Positions 27,103 to 37,205 are shown, counted from the stretch's first letter. The stretch: 64,000 bases of DNA from an uncultured Alteromonadaceae bacterium (GCA_947494925.1 CANLWS010000013.1:158134-222133); one strand, 5' to 3'. Numbers and translations are program-made. Notes: a model not told the origin generated them from the letters alone.

Positions 27103-28488
27103 ATGCTGCAAATTTACAACACACTTACCAGAAAAAAAGAGCAATTTAAGCCTTTGCAACCCGGTAAAGTTGGTTTGTATGTTTGTGGTATCACTGTGTA
27201 CGATGTCTGTCACATGGGTCATGCCCGCACTTATCTCAGTTTTGACCTGATGGTTCGTTATCTAAGACATAAAGGGTTCGAAGTGAACTACGTCAGAAAC
27301 ATTACGGATGTGGATGACAACATCATCAAGCGGGCCAACGAAAATGGCGAGACTTCTGAGCAGCTGACCGAACGTACTATCGCGCTTATGCATGAAGATT
27401 TCGCTGCGATAAATTTGCTTGAGCCGGATATTGAACCACGGGTGACTACCCACATTCCTGAAATCATCGACGTAATTCAACGCTTGATTGACAAAGGTCA
27501 TGCCTATCATGCTGACAATGGTGATGTGTTCTTTGATGTCAGCACTTATGAAAAATATGGTGAACTAGGTCGTCAGGACCTTGAGCAACTTAATGCTGGC
27601 GCACGAGTTGATGTGGATACCGGAAAAGACGATCCTCTGGATTTCGTATTGTGGAAATCTGCAAAGCCAAACGAACCGTTTTGGGATTCGCCATGGGGGC
27701 AGGGGCGTCCAGGTTGGCATATTGAGTGTTCAGCGATGAACAGCAAACATCTCGGTACTCACTTTGATATTCACGGTGGCGGCTCTGATTTGATATTCCC
27801 TCACCACGAAAACGAAGTAGCTCAATCCTGCTGCGCCTTTGATACGCCTTATGTTAACTACTGGATTCATACCGGCATGGTGCAGGTTAACCAGGAGAAG
27901 ATGTCTAAATCCTTAGGAAATTTCTTTACGTTGCGGGATGTGCTGCAGGAGTACGATGCGGAAACCTTACGTTTCTTTCTGATGTCGGCCCAATACCGTA
28001 GCCAGCTAAGTTATTCTGAAGACAATATCAAACAAGCCAGATCCGGACTTGAACGGATTTATACCGCGTTGAGAGATGTTGAGCCCAATCAGCTCATCGA
28101 TCTCAGTCACGGAGGTTATGTAGAGCGCTTTGATACTGCATTGGATGACGACTTCAATACACCCGAAGCTTTTTCTGTGCTGTTTGATCTGGCCCGTGAC
28201 CTGAACAAGATGAAATCTGAAAATGCACAGGAAGCTGCCGATCTGGCGGGAGTGTTGGTGAAGCTCGGTGGTATTATGGGGATTTTACAGCTTAACCCTA
28301 GCGAGTATTTACAGGGAGCGGTCGGCGAAGAAGACAATGTTGCTGAAATTGAGTCTTTGATTAAGGCGCGAAATGATGCCAGAGCATCAAAAGATTGGGC
28401 CGCAGCGGATGCAGCAAGAGATGCGCTGACGGCGCTGAATATCGTCCTGGAAGATGGTCCGGAAGGAACGACCTGGCGACGAGCATAA
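27103..28488 (+). CDS. cysS: Cysteinyl-tRNA synthetase
   Basis: A 461-residue class I aminoacyl-tRNA synthetase that charges tRNA-Cys. The N-terminus reads [15 protein letters not shown]. The zinc-binding cysteine is in [10 protein letters not shown], the HIGH-type motif is GHMGHART, and [10 protein letters not shown] and HHENEVAQS supply further active-site residues. The ATP-binding loop is KMSKSLGNF. Length is normal. It is divergent from ppiB, a common gammaproteobacterial arrangement. Confidence 0.98.
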   Translation: MLQIYNTLTRKKEQFKPLQPGKVGLYVCGITVYDVCHMGHARTYLSFDLMVRYLRHKGFEVNYVRNITDVDDNIIKRANENGETSEQLTERTIALMHEDFAAINLLEPDIEPRVTTHIPEIIDVIQRLIDKGHAYHADNGDVFFDVSTYEKYGELGRQDLEQLNAGARVDVDTGKDDPLDFVLWKSAKPNEPFWDSPWGQGRPGWHIECSAMNSKHLGTHFDIHGGGSDLIFPHHENEVAQSCCAFDTPYVNYWIHTGMVQVNQEKMSKSLGNFFTLRDVLQEYDAETLRFFLMSAQYRSQLSYSEDNIKQARSGLERIYTALRDVEPNQLIDLSHGGYVERFDTALDDDFNTPEAFSVLFDLARDLNKMKSENAQEAADLAGVLVKLGGIMGILQLNPSEYLQGAVGEEDNVAEIESLIKARNDARASKDWAAADAARDALTALNIVLEDGPEGTTWRRA

Positions 28489-29246
28489 CGGGCATAAAAA
28501 CTATTCTGATCTGCGCCGCTAAAATTACGCAAGAGGAATAAAGCTAAGTCTCACAGTATTATACATAAGTAGCGTCGAACTGATTCAGTGCGGCGCTTTG
28601 TTGATCAGTAAAGCGCTGCCCAGCGGTGCTCAAGCTAGATTTTCAGTAAGCAGATCTTAGACAATCAATCACCAAAAAAACTCTTCCGCTTCTAAAAAAA
28701 TAATGCGCGTACGGGTTTTCTGGTTTTTCTTTTGGTGCGTTTGTTCGATGACAAAAGCGATTGCTCGACGAGACCTGACGATACCATTTTAACGTCAATA
28801 GCCCTCTCCAATCCCCTATTGCCCTGCATACTCAACAACGCGAATTGAATTCATTGGGAATCAGGTGTGATAACACATTAAATTATTGATATTATTAGAA
28901 AATGTGAAATCTAATCCTGCCAAGCCTGACAACACCGCCAGTGGAATATTGTTTAGGCACTAAACCATAATGTTAGTTAGGCATTTGGGAAGCTGAGCGA
29001 TTTCAGATAACAAATTATATCGATTTGCTGTTTTGCCCATGACGCACTTGCCATGCTCGTCGACAGCATGGATACTAAAAACATGTTTGGCCAGATCAAT
29101 GCTAGGACTTTAATTACACTCATATGGATTCTCCAATGCCTTTTGGTATCTCGCAATTTCACTATGGCGCACCGATGCTGTAAAAGTCGTGAGTCTCTCA
29201 TATTTGCTACACCAATTAGTTAGATAAATCGTTAAAAGGGATTGAA
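28489..29246. other. Intergenic region with an inverted repeat and an IS110 relic
   Basis: About 760 bases without an intact gene. A GCGCTTT/AAAGCGC inverted repeat (28593-28616) follows cysS, without a T-run. The stretch 28660-28930 shows nothing recognisable. The right part (28981-29123, minus strand) holds the N-terminal relic of an IS110-type transposase, described separately. Confidence 0.6.
28981..29123 (-). pseudogene. IS110-family transposase N-terminal remnant
   Basis: On the minus strand an ATG at 29123 opens with MSVIKVL. After a one-base shift near 29102, the reading becomes SIDLAKHVFSIHAVDEHGKC, then VMGKTANRYNLLSEIAQLP. This is the start of an IS110-type transposase: the IDLAK aspartate belongs to its RuvC-like DEDD site, and the VDEHGK stretch is also typical. 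The similarity ends near 28981, so only about 47 codons survive, with a frameshift. No inverted repeats are expected for this family. It marks a past insertion beside the acidic orphan gene and the PdxH-like gene. Confidence 0.75.
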
Positions 29247-30251
29247 ATGTCTAATACTCAGTTTGCCTTCTTAAACAAAGAAGATGTTCCAAGTAGAAGC
29301 GCATGGCAAGAAGCCATCGATAAATTGGATTTTAAAATCAGGCTGGAACTTCACCCAACTTTGTCACCATTTGAAGATGAAGGTTTTTCACCTTGTACCT
29401 GGAACGAAACAGACGAAGATGTGGGTTTTGAAATTTTCTACGAACCCTCAGAAGAAATTCATGAAGATGATGACAAACTGATTAAGATTATTGGTGATAA
29501 AGATTTCTGTATCAGTATGTGTTGGGGTGGAAGCATGAAAGATTGTGCAGCGGCTATGATAGCTAGCACAGCTCTTGCCAAAAGCTTTGGTGCTGTTGTT
29601 TCCTATGAAGGCGAAGAACCAGAAAAAATCGATGCAATGCTTGTGAATACAAGATCTATAATCGATGAAGCTGAACTTGAAGAAGAAGCATTAAATGTCG
29701 CGAAAGAAATTGAATCTGCTAAAACATCTGGTCCAGCTTCTGAGCTTATTATCAAGGAATTAACGAAGATAGCAGGCTGCGAGGTTAGCGGAATGGGCAT
29801 GGGGGGAATGCTCATGATAGGTTTTTCAAATGGCAGTAGTATCACAGCTAAAGCTTTCAGCTGTCGTACTCAAGAAGGTGTGGAACTAAACGTATCTAAA
29901 TATGCAAAAATAAGATCTCAACAAATGGCTCTAATGGAAGGATGCAGTGGTGAATTTACAGATGCTCTGCGGAGAGAATGGGATAAATTAGAGCCGCTGA
30001 AGGATGCCGCTGAACTTAGTGATGAAAAAGTATCAGCGCTTTTCTCTAGTGAAGTTGAATCTTGGCCTGAAAAACTTTATGTGGATAAGGTTGAGATGCC
30101 CGAAATAAACATAATAGAAGTATCCTTCTCAAATGTGCCAAATGTTAAACTTGGTTTCTACGCGTTAGATGGAATGTTATTTAATATGTCATTTCAATCT
30201 GGAAATTTGCGCTTCACTATTTCTGATGTTGAGTGTGAATTAGCAGGATAA
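29247..30251 (+). CDS. Acidic protein of unknown function
   Basis: A 334-residue cytoplasmic protein that is very rich in Glu and Asp (EIFYEPSEEIHEDDDKL, DEAELEEEALNVAKEIESA). It has no signal peptide, no membrane helix and no recognised catalytic motif. A glycine/methionine-rich stretch, SGMGMGGMLMIGFSNGSS, lies near residues 182-199. ATG at 29247 follows AAAAGGGATTGAA. The gene sits next to an IS110 relic, so recent acquisition is plausible. Function unknown. Confidence 0.7.
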   Translation: MSNTQFAFLNKEDVPSRSAWQEAIDKLDFKIRLELHPTLSPFEDEGFSPCTWNETDEDVGFEIFYEPSEEIHEDDDKLIKIIGDKDFCISMCWGGSMKDCAAAMIASTALAKSFGAVVSYEGEEPEKIDAMLVNTRSIIDEAELEEEALNVAKEIESAKTSGPASELIIKELTKIAGCEVSGMGMGGMLMIGFSNGSSITAKAFSCRTQEGVELNVSKYAKIRSQQMALMEGCSGEFTDALRREWDKLEPLKDAAELSDEKVSALFSSEVESWPEKLYVDKVEMPEINIIEVSFSNVPNVKLGFYALDGMLFNMSFQSGNLRFTISDVECELAG

Positions 30252-30349
30252 GTGATTAACAAGTGCCTGCTATCCAGGGTGCATGGCTGCCAGCATATGT
30301 GGCAGGTGTTTATAACTTACTCAGAGCTATACACCTTCGGGAAATTCAA

Positions 30350-30928
30350 ATGGATGAAAAGCTAGTTCGAAAGATTTATCAGATTTGGGAGATTGCACAG
30401 CAAAACACCCCTCTCAACCAAAAAAGTGCAGTATGTGTTTCAACAATAGATAATTCCGGCTACCCACAATCTCGCTTCGTAGATCTCAAAGAAATTGACC
30501 ATGCTGGATTCACTTTTTGCACTTCTTACGAATCAGAGAAAGGAAAAAACCTTGCAGTAAACTCTAAGGTTTCCCTGACAGCATGGTGGGATCACATCGG
30601 ATATCAAATTCGTGTTATCGGGAATGCATTAACTATTTCGGATCAACTGGCAGAAAAATATTGGCTAACACGTTCCAAAGAAGCGCAAGTAGCCACAAAG
30701 TGTTTTAACCAAAGCGAGGTTTGGGAATCAGAACGCTCATTAGAAAGCCATTTTAGTTCCTCTCTGGAGGCTTCAAAACACTCATTCGCCCGGCCAGAAT
30801 CGTGGGGTGGTTTCACAATTGCTCCACATTCAATTGAAGTATTAAAATTTAAAACTAACCGCGTACATACACGAGAACATTATTTGAAGGAAGAAACATC
30901 GTGGAAAATGCGGTTGTTGCAACCATAG
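30350..30928 (+). CDS. Pyridoxamine 5'-phosphate oxidase family protein
   Basis: A 192-residue flavoprotein of the PdxH type. The start at 30350 gives MDEKLVRKIYQIWEIAQ; an upstream in-frame extension has no family similarity. FMN-binding features are SRFVDLKEID and FCTSYESEKGKNLAVN, followed by LTAWWDHIGYQIRVIGN. The C-terminus ends SWKMRLLQP, close to the RLxP ending of true PdxH. PdxH oxidises pyridoxamine- and pyridoxine-phosphate to pyridoxal phosphate. The chromosome may carry another pdxH, so its exact role is not certain. It is 98 bases downstream of the acidic orphan. Confidence 0.82.
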   Translation: MDEKLVRKIYQIWEIAQQNTPLNQKSAVCVSTIDNSGYPQSRFVDLKEIDHAGFTFCTSYESEKGKNLAVNSKVSLTAWWDHIGYQIRVIGNALTISDQLAEKYWLTRSKEAQVATKCFNQSEVWESERSLESHFSSSLEASKHSFARPESWGGFTIAPHSIEVLKFKTNRVHTREHYLKEETSWKMRLLQP

Positions 30929-31129
30929 CCACAGGGTATAGCGAGGTTTAGTCCATTGTAATTACCTTAGACTCTGGAAGTGGTGTTGTTGGCTAAATAT
31001 TGACGTGCCTGGTGGTTAAGCTGGCATCACGAGCCAGAGAACATATTCGCCGTTTCGCAGGCTTTCTTTCTCTTGATGTGACCTTAAGATGAGCAAAGAA
31101 CAGGGGGTTGGCTGCAAGGGGGAATACTT

Positions 31130-31591
31130 CTATATCCATCGTCTTACCCGCTTTTTATATTCACGGTACTGATCACCAAATTTTGCTTCAATTGCTTGTT
31201 CTTCAGGAATGATCTGAAAACGGGTCAGGTAAATCATAAACATGGGAATACAGAGCAGGGCGAACACATTAACCGTTTTCACTGCGACTGCGCACAAACA
31301 TAACAACATGCCCAGATACATTGGGTTACGTGTGTAGCTAAATATTCCGCTGGTGACCAGACTTGACGCTTCACTGGGGGTGTGCGGATTAACTGTTGTT
31401 CGATGTTTCTGAAAAGCCCAGATCCCCGCACCGATTATCAGAAATGCCAGAGCCGGAAATACCCAATAAAAAGGACTGATAAAAGCTATCCACTCCAGGG
31501 TTCCCACTTTCATATAGTGATACCAGATACCGGGCCCTGCAAACAATAACATGACGATGGGGGGAGGGATTTTAGTTTCTAACCAATGCAT
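31130..31591 (-). CDS. Isoprenylcysteine/phospholipid methyltransferase-like membrane protein
   Basis: A 153-residue polytopic protein with about four hydrophobic helices. SGIFSYTRNPMYLGMLL is the SAM-binding signature of the ICMT/PEMT-like family (R-N-P-x-Y-x-G), and the C-terminal half ends with EEQAIEAKFGDQYREYKKRV, also typical (E..L...FG..Y..Y...V). The methyl acceptor is unknown. Its start codon overlaps the stop of the upstream gene (TAATG), so the two are translationally coupled. Confidence 0.85.
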   Translation of the reverse strand: MHWLETKIPPPIVMLLFAGPGIWYHYMKVGTLEWIAFISPFYWVFPALAFLIIGAGIWAFQKHRTTVNPHTPSEASSLVTSGIFSYTRNPMYLGMLLCLCAVAVKTVNVFALLCIPMFMIYLTRFQIIPEEQAIEAKFGDQYREYKKRVRRWI

Positions 31592-32616
31592 TATTCACTC
31601 ACTTCGGGTGTCGCATTTCGCCGTTGATTCAGCGCCTGTTTCCAACGTTTGTCAGACACATGTTCTTTCACCAGTTCCAGGCACTCATTGACGATAAGTA
31701 AGACTTCCTGATCCAGCGCATGTTCATGGGCTGAGAATTTATTGACACCATGCTCGACAAACTCATTCACTTTTTCGGGCGTGATATCTTTCAGCAGATT
31801 GATTATCGACTGGGTGACGATATCGGTGACAGAATTCTCTAGCGTGCGTTCTATTGTGCCACCCAGAACAGGAACCAGTTTCAGGGTGGAAATGTTTGAA
31901 TTATTGCGAACCGCTTTCCCGACACTTTGTTGAACATGATTACGCAGTGTTTCACCATTTTCACTGTGTTCAATGGATTCCCCTACATGCACCATCATGG
32001 CTGCCAGCCACTCACATAATACATTTTGCCTCGTCGCCAACACCTTGCTGGTAATATCTTCAATCAATGGCGAGCCGGCAGCAATATCTTTTTGCGCATC
32101 GCTAAGCACTTTGACAACAATGCGGTCACTGAGCTCTTCTACAAACACATCATAGTAAAATGCAACAAAGCGGAATAAGGCCGTATCCTTCAGATCAATT
32201 ATTCGATACTTGTGCAGTCGATAGAGGATGGAAAATATCCTCAGAAATCTGAATATCCTTGCTGAGCTGGCTGGTATACAGCCAACCAGATCGTACCAAT
32301 GAATAAAAGGGAAAAAGTACCAGCGCAGATACTCTTTTCTGTATATGGACACTACCCAACGTAAGCAAAACTCTGACAGGAAAACGGCAATGAAGGCCAG
32401 GTCAATTAACAAAAAGTTTTCATGGATAGGGGCATACCCGGTTACCAGATCAGCGGATATGAAATCGAGTGCCTGCTTAAAAAAGGCTGTGGTGTATAAA
32501 GTATCGAAGATTATCCAGATAAGATTGATAAATAGCAGACCCAGCATTGCCAGATCAAGCAACAACCAAGTTCCTTCGTGACTGTCTTTAAGGTTTTGCC
32601 GGCTAAATTTCAACAT
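31591..32616 (-). CDS. Voltage-sensor-like membrane protein without a pore domain
   Basis: A 341-residue protein. The start is ATG at 32616, preceded by GGGAATTGGTG. The first 150 residues contain four hydrophobic helices. The last, around ARIFRFLRIFSILYRLHKYR, has Arg at about every third position, as in the S4 helix of ion-channel voltage sensors. There is no S5-P loop-S6 pore segment. The C-terminal 190 residues are soluble and helical. It resembles proteins annotated loosely as ion transporters. Coupling to the ICMT-like gene (TAATG) suggests a shared membrane function; the function itself is unknown. Confidence 0.65.
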   Translation of the reverse strand: MLKFSRQNLKDSHEGTWLLLDLAMLGLLFINLIWIIFDTLYTTAFFKQALDFISADLVTGYAPIHENFLLIDLAFIAVFLSEFCLRWVVSIYRKEYLRWYFFPFIHWYDLVGCIPASSARIFRFLRIFSILYRLHKYRIIDLKDTALFRFVAFYYDVFVEELSDRIVVKVLSDAQKDIAAGSPLIEDITSKVLATRQNVLCEWLAAMMVHVGESIEHSENGETLRNHVQQSVGKAVRNNSNISTLKLVPVLGGTIERTLENSVTDIVTQSIINLLKDITPEKVNEFVEHGVNKFSAHEHALDQEVLLIVNECLELVKEHVSDKRWKQALNQRRNATPEVSE

Positions 32617-32635
32617 CACCAATTCCCGGCGGCAA

Positions 32636-34309
32636 TCAAGTACGAGTTACATCGACAAAGACTTTTATTTTCTGGCCTGGTTGAAGGTATTTTTTGCTAA
32701 GTTGGTTCCAGCGTTTTAAGTCCGCAACTTTGACTTTGAACCGATTGGCGATTCTGGACAACGAGTCGCCAGAGCGCACGGTATAGGTCAACGAACGCAT
32801 GACGGCGTTTTTCCGTTGTTCTTCGCTCAATTGGTCAACCCAAACCACTAACTCTTTGCCGGGACGCAACATGTCAGTTGGTGCCATGCCATTCCATTTG
32901 GCCAACTTGCGCACGTTGACTTTAAATTTGCGGCTAAGATCCCACATGGTGTCGCCACTTTTCACTTTGTGAGTCAGCTTGTATCCCTTGCGATTTTTAG
33001 ATTGAGTCGCCGCTAAACGTTGTTCCTGAGAAAGGGAGTATTGCTCAAGTGATTTAAGTGCGACGGGAACGATTAGATGATCCCCAGCTCGGATCACGTT
33101 GCCGCGCATTTCGTTAACTTGCTGAATCACATCAACAGTGGTGTGATATTTCTTGGCCAGTTTCAGTAAACTATCGCCGGATTTCACCTGATGGCGAACC
33201 CAATTGAGTCGCTGGTCGTTGTCAGTTTCTTGCAATGCAAGATTAAAAGAATCCACACGATCTATGGGTAACAGCAGTCTGTGAGGGCCATTTGGGTCGG
33301 TTGCCCATCTGTTATAACCAGGGTTGAGCGCATGCAGTTCCTTGATGCTTAGCCCGGCCATATCGGCTGCTAACGCAAGATCTATCTGAGAGCCAATATC
33401 CACAGCCTGAGTGACTGCGACATTGTCTATCTTTGGCCAATCAAATCCGTGTTTATCGGCGTTACGTAAAATATCGGTCAGAGCCAGTAATTTAGGTACA
33501 TATGCGCGCGTTTCTTTGGGCAAATCAAGGGACCAGAAGTCAGTATTTTTTCCCGCTTTTTTATTCTTTTTAATAGCGCGAGCCACCCGGCCTTCACCAC
33601 TGTTGTATGCGGCAAGTGCATGTAACCAGTCGCCATCAAACATTTTCAACAAGTACTGCAGATACTTGATTGCACCTTCTGTGGAGGCAATGACATCCCG
33701 TCGTCCGTCATACCACCAGGTTTGCTTCATACCAAAACGTTTCCCTGTGCCTGGAATAAATTGCCACATGCCAGCCGCTCTGCCATGAGAATAGGCAAAA
33801 GGATCAAATGCACTCTCCACTATAGGCAGCAATGCCAATTCTAGTGGCATCTCGCTCGCTTCTATTTCTTCAACGATGAGGAACAAGAATGGCCTGGCAC
33901 GGTTGGCAACGCGTTTCATATAAGAAGGATGCTTTAAGTACCAGTTTTTCTGTACATTGACCCGACGGTTATCAGGTACGTCAAAATACAGTTGTGTTCT
34001 TATACGTTGCCACACATCAGTTAATACAACTTCTTGTTCTTCAACCAGAGGGGCAGAGGACTCTTCAACCTGCGGAATAGGAACAAGCACATCTTCTTCA
34101 GGATGGGTAACAGGGATAGTGCCGGCAGCGGCTGAATCGCAGTCGAATAAGTTCTGTGCAACTTCACCGTCAGTTTGACATGAAACGTTTATCTGGGCCG
34201 CTATCTGATGTTCCTGTGCCTGTTGCTGTGCTATATCACTGATCTGGCTCTCGGTGGACTTGCAGGCTGTCAGGGTGACCAGTAAGGAAATCAGTAGCAA
34301 TGGTTTCAT
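32636..34309 (-). CDS. mltD: Membrane-bound lytic murein transglycosylase D
   Basis: A 557-residue lipoprotein (MKPLLLISLLVTLTAC, Cys16). The SLT catalytic domain (about 130-260) contains ELALLPIVESAFDPFAYS with the catalytic Glu, AAGMWQFIPGTGKRFG and AAYNSGEGRV. Three LysM peptidoglycan-binding modules follow, each with the signature VKSGD or VRSGD (VKSGDSLLKLAKKY, VKSGDTMWDLSRKF, VRSGDSLSRIANRF). It cleaves glycan strands to anhydromuropeptides at the outer membrane. It is followed upstream by gloB on the same strand, the usual gammaproteobacterial gloB-mltD order. Confidence 0.96.
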   Translation of the reverse strand: MKPLLLISLLVTLTACKSTESQISDIAQQQAQEHQIAAQINVSCQTDGEVAQNLFDCDSAAAGTIPVTHPEEDVLVPIPQVEESSAPLVEEQEVVLTDVWQRIRTQLYFDVPDNRRVNVQKNWYLKHPSYMKRVANRARPFLFLIVEEIEASEMPLELALLPIVESAFDPFAYSHGRAAGMWQFIPGTGKRFGMKQTWWYDGRRDVIASTEGAIKYLQYLLKMFDGDWLHALAAYNSGEGRVARAIKKNKKAGKNTDFWSLDLPKETRAYVPKLLALTDILRNADKHGFDWPKIDNVAVTQAVDIGSQIDLALAADMAGLSIKELHALNPGYNRWATDPNGPHRLLLPIDRVDSFNLALQETDNDQRLNWVRHQVKSGDSLLKLAKKYHTTVDVIQQVNEMRGNVIRAGDHLIVPVALKSLEQYSLSQEQRLAATQSKNRKGYKLTHKVKSGDTMWDLSRKFKVNVRKLAKWNGMAPTDMLRPGKELVVWVDQLSEEQRKNAVMRSLTYTVRSGDSLSRIANRFKVKVADLKRWNQLSKKYLQPGQKIKVFVDVTRT

Positions 34310-34354
34310 GCGTGCCTTTAGAATTATTTTTAGGTTAATTTTACATTGTACGGG

Positions 34355-35128
34355 TTAGAAATTATCTTTCCAGCCCCTGATGACAGCAAATATCTCATCT
34401 GAACTTGACAGTTGCCGTCCAAGTCTTTGTTCCATATTGGTTTTCACGGAATATTCGTTCGTTCGCAAGAAAGGATTAATTGCTTTCTCTTTCCCAATGG
34501 TAGTGGGCAATGTCGGATTTCCATTCTCTCGTTGCTCAATAGCCCACTGCTGATAGACAGCCAGTTCTTGATTTGCCGGCTCTACCGCCTTAGCAAATGC
34601 TAAGTTTGCCAAAGTATATTCGTGGGTACAGTAGACAGATAAATCAGCGGGAAGTTGCATCAACTTGCCCAGCGACTTATTCATTTGAACAGGTGTGCCT
34701 TCGAACAAACGTCCACAACCTCCTGAAAACAATGTATCGCCACAAAAGACGCCCGAATCACCTACATAAGCAATATGATCCAGCGTATGCCCTGGCACCT
34801 CAAGCACCTTGAGGTTTAAACCTAACTCTGGGATGACAACCTCGTCATCTTCGCGCAAACGAATCGTTAAATGCGCAATATTGCCGTAATCCGGTCCGTA
34901 CACCGGAATACCGGGATAGGTATCCAGCAATTCTTTAATACCATTGGTGTGATCCCAATGATGGTGGGTGATCAATATGTGGGTTAATTCCAGGTTGTTG
35001 GAACGACAAAAGGCCAACACCGGCTCTGCTTCACCAGGATCAACCACTGCACAGCAATTGTTTTGTATAATTGCCCATATGTAATTGTCGGTAAATGCCG
35101 GAATGGGCACTATTTTGTGTGAGGACAT
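34355..35128 (-). CDS. gloB: Hydroxyacylglutathione hydrolase (glyoxalase II)
   Basis: A 257-residue binuclear metallo-beta-lactamase-fold enzyme that hydrolyses S-lactoylglutathione in methylglyoxal detoxification. The metal site THHHWDHTNG is at residues 54-63. Further ligands are in VPGHTLDHIAY, FCGDTLFSGGCGRLFEG and YCTHEYTLANL, and the C-terminus has the glutathione-binding NPFLRTNE. ATG at 35128 is preferred; an ATG two codons earlier at 35134 is also possible. It is divergent from the YafS-like methyltransferase, the conserved gammaproteobacterial pairing. Confidence 0.96.
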   Translation of the reverse strand: MSSHKIVPIPAFTDNYIWAIIQNNCCAVVDPGEAEPVLAFCRSNNLELTHILITHHHWDHTNGIKELLDTYPGIPVYGPDYGNIAHLTIRLREDDEVVIPELGLNLKVLEVPGHTLDHIAYVGDSGVFCGDTLFSGGCGRLFEGTPVQMNKSLGKLMQLPADLSVYCTHEYTLANLAFAKAVEPANQELAVYQQWAIEQRENGNPTLPTTIGKEKAINPFLRTNEYSVKTNMEQRLGRQLSSSDEIFAVIRGWKDNF

Positions 35129-35209
35129 CAGCATCCCGTCTTGTTAAGCTGTTTGATATTGGTACTATAAGAACTTGCTTCTTACACTGCAACCAAACAT
35201 TGGAGGCCA

Positions 35210-35971
35210 ATGAAGCCCGCTTTATCCGACAGAAAACCGCGCTACCCCAGAGCATGGCAAGAACTGCCAGCCGGAGACGATCTTAAATACATTGTTGAAA
35301 GCGCCCTGGAAGACATCAGTCGAAAGATGTTTGGATACCATTTAATGAAATTGGGTGATCTCAGTTGTCAGGTGGACATGCCACATTGTCCGATTAAGCA
35401 CATAATAAATGTTACCGATCAGGAAAAGACAACAAGCGGGTTAGCCGCGCTTTCCCATGAACTACCCTTTCTGGAAAACAGTATTGACGCCGTCTTATTG
35501 GCACACGAACTGGATTTTGCCCAAGACCCCCATCAAATATTGCGGGAAGTGGATCGCGTATTAATGCCCAACGGTTATGTTGCCATAATAGGCTTTAGTC
35601 CAGTAAGTGTGGCGGGTTTTTTAAAATATCTGCCAGTTAATCCTAAACAAATACTTCACGATGCACGCTTTTTCAGCAGCATGAGAATTAAAGATTGGCT
35701 CCATTTGCTTGGATTCGAAGTGATAGAACATCACCATTTACTTTTTTCCGAGTTATTTTTCGAACGTCGCGTTAATCCGTTGGGAAGGTGGCAGGTCTGG
35801 TGCAAAAAATATCTGCCTATTTTTTCCAGTATGTATTTGATTGTCGGAAAAAAGCGCGTTTTACCTCTATCTTTAATTAAGGCAAGATGGAAGCCAAAGC
35901 CCAAGTTCTCTGCGGTTGGAGCGAGTATGAGGACAGGTGAGGTAAATTTAGTGAAAAAAAATTTGCTGTAA
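35210..35971 (+). CDS. SAM-dependent methyltransferase, YafS-like
   Basis: A 253-residue protein. The C-terminal half of a class I methyltransferase is visible: DAVLLAHELDFAQDPHQILR and EVDRVLMPNGYVAIIGFSP. The N-terminal SAM-binding loop is weak (LMKLGDLSCQVD). It is divergent from gloB; in many gammaproteobacteria this position is held by yafS, followed by rnhA and dnaQ, which are not present here. Substrate unknown. Confidence 0.8.
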   Translation: MKPALSDRKPRYPRAWQELPAGDDLKYIVESALEDISRKMFGYHLMKLGDLSCQVDMPHCPIKHIINVTDQEKTTSGLAALSHELPFLENSIDAVLLAHELDFAQDPHQILREVDRVLMPNGYVAIIGFSPVSVAGFLKYLPVNPKQILHDARFFSSMRIKDWLHLLGFEVIEHHHLLFSELFFERRVNPLGRWQVWCKKYLPIFSSMYLIVGKKRVLPLSLIKARWKPKPKFSAVGASMRTGEVNLVKKNLL

Positions 35972-36043
35972 ATGTAAAAATGGTCGATAAATACTTGTCA
36001 GTATTAGACATTATCTTATGTAACACGCTATTGGGGCCAAACA

Positions 36044-37120
36044 ATGTGGTGGAATAAAGTAAACGAAGAAGACCAGCGTAAGATCAGAGAGCTGAATCAA
36101 GAGAATCAAGCCCTCAACAGTCGCATCAGCGAACTTGAGAGCCAGCTGAGCGCTGCGCAAGAAGAGGCAACACAACAGAGTTCAGAAAGCTCGGAAGTAC
36201 AGGTAGTTGGCGAATTAATGCTGGAAGGTCAGCGCTTATTAGGCAACGTAAAAAATGCGTTGAGCGAAACCGCCAGTGCCTTATTGGCTGAAAGTGACAA
36301 GGTTGAAGGGGCAGAAGAGCTATTTACAGGCTCGTCTGAGATGCTTGACGAAGCAGTCAGTGGCCTGACACAAATTGATAGCATTGCCGCCAAGGGCGTG
36401 ACGCATGCGGGTGAATTGTCTGGACTCGCCAGTAGCATCAGTAGTTTTGTGGGCGTGATTAATTCCATTGCCGAACAAACTAACTTACTTGCCTTGAATG
36501 CTGCGATTGAGGCTGCTCGCGCAGGTGAAAGCGGACGTGGTTTTGCCGTGGTAGCAGAAGAAGTTCGGAATCTAGCGATGCGTTCGTCTGAATCTACTCA
36601 GGAAATCAACAACCTGGTGGAGAAAATTGAAGAAGGAACGCGCAACATTGAATCAAACATCAATGAAGTTTCGACTCAATCACGAGACTTGGTGGAGAAA
36701 ACCAGCGAAGTAAAAGACAAAGTCAGTCAGGTGTTGGATTTATCTACGTCCATGCGCGGTACCATCAGCAATACGGCTGGAAGAACTGCGTTGGTGAATG
36801 CACAGATTGATCATATGGATTTGAAACGCGCAGTTTATAATGGCGTGATAGGCAATGGTGATCGCACAGCAACGGCAATTCAGGATTCTGCTAATTCAGA
36901 AATGATCCGCTGGAGCAACAATGAAGGTCGTAAATTGTATGGCGACTCAAGTGAACTGAGAGGTTTGGAAACCGCACAACAAAAAGTTGTTGAAGCTGCT
37001 CGTGCTGTTTTATCAAATGTAGGTGATGCCGTTGACAGCAGAACGCTGGAAGCCATTACTCAACTTGAGAAAGCCAGTACTGACTTGATGCAGCGAGTTG
37101 ACGGTTTGATGAATCGCTAA
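36044..37120 (+). CDS. Cytoplasmic methyl-accepting chemotaxis-type protein with degenerate CZB-like tail
   Basis: A 358-residue soluble protein. Residues 5-45 form a coiled coil ([19 protein letters not shown]). There is no transmembrane segment. The signalling hairpin, about residues 145-185, contains the signature [19 protein letters not shown] and [15 protein letters not shown]. The C-terminal 100 residues start [15 protein letters not shown], as CZB (chemoreceptor zinc-binding) domains do, but the HxxC and the last His pair are replaced (NSEMIRW, QQKVVEA). It probably feeds a chemotaxis-like pathway or a diguanylate cyclase. A strong terminator follows. Confidence 0.82.
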   Translation: MWWNKVNEEDQRKIRELNQENQALNSRISELESQLSAAQEEATQQSSESSEVQVVGELMLEGQRLLGNVKNALSETASALLAESDKVEGAEELFTGSSEMLDEAVSGLTQIDSIAAKGVTHAGELSGLASSISSFVGVINSIAEQTNLLALNAAIEAARAGESGRGFAVVAEEVRNLAMRSSESTQEINNLVEKIEEGTRNIESNINEVSTQSRDLVEKTSEVKDKVSQVLDLSTSMRGTISNTAGRTALVNAQIDHMDLKRAVYNGVIGNGDRTATAIQDSANSEMIRWSNNEGRKLYGDSSELRGLETAQQKVVEAARAVLSNVGDAVDSRTLEAITQLEKASTDLMQRVDGLMNR

Positions 37121-37141
37121 TACAAACTGAGTTTACTACCT

Positions 37142-37205
37142 AAAAAGCGCCTTGGATATAAAGCTAGTCAGCGAGATTGATTGCGTTATATCCAAGGCGC
37201 TTTTT
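37142..37205. terminator. Strong intrinsic terminator, 19-base-pair perfect stem
   Basis: The arms at 37142-37160 and 37187-37205 are exact complements, with A-run and T-run ends, so the element can work on both strands. It lies between the chemoreceptor-like gene and the convergent hydrolase gene. Confidence 0.9.
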
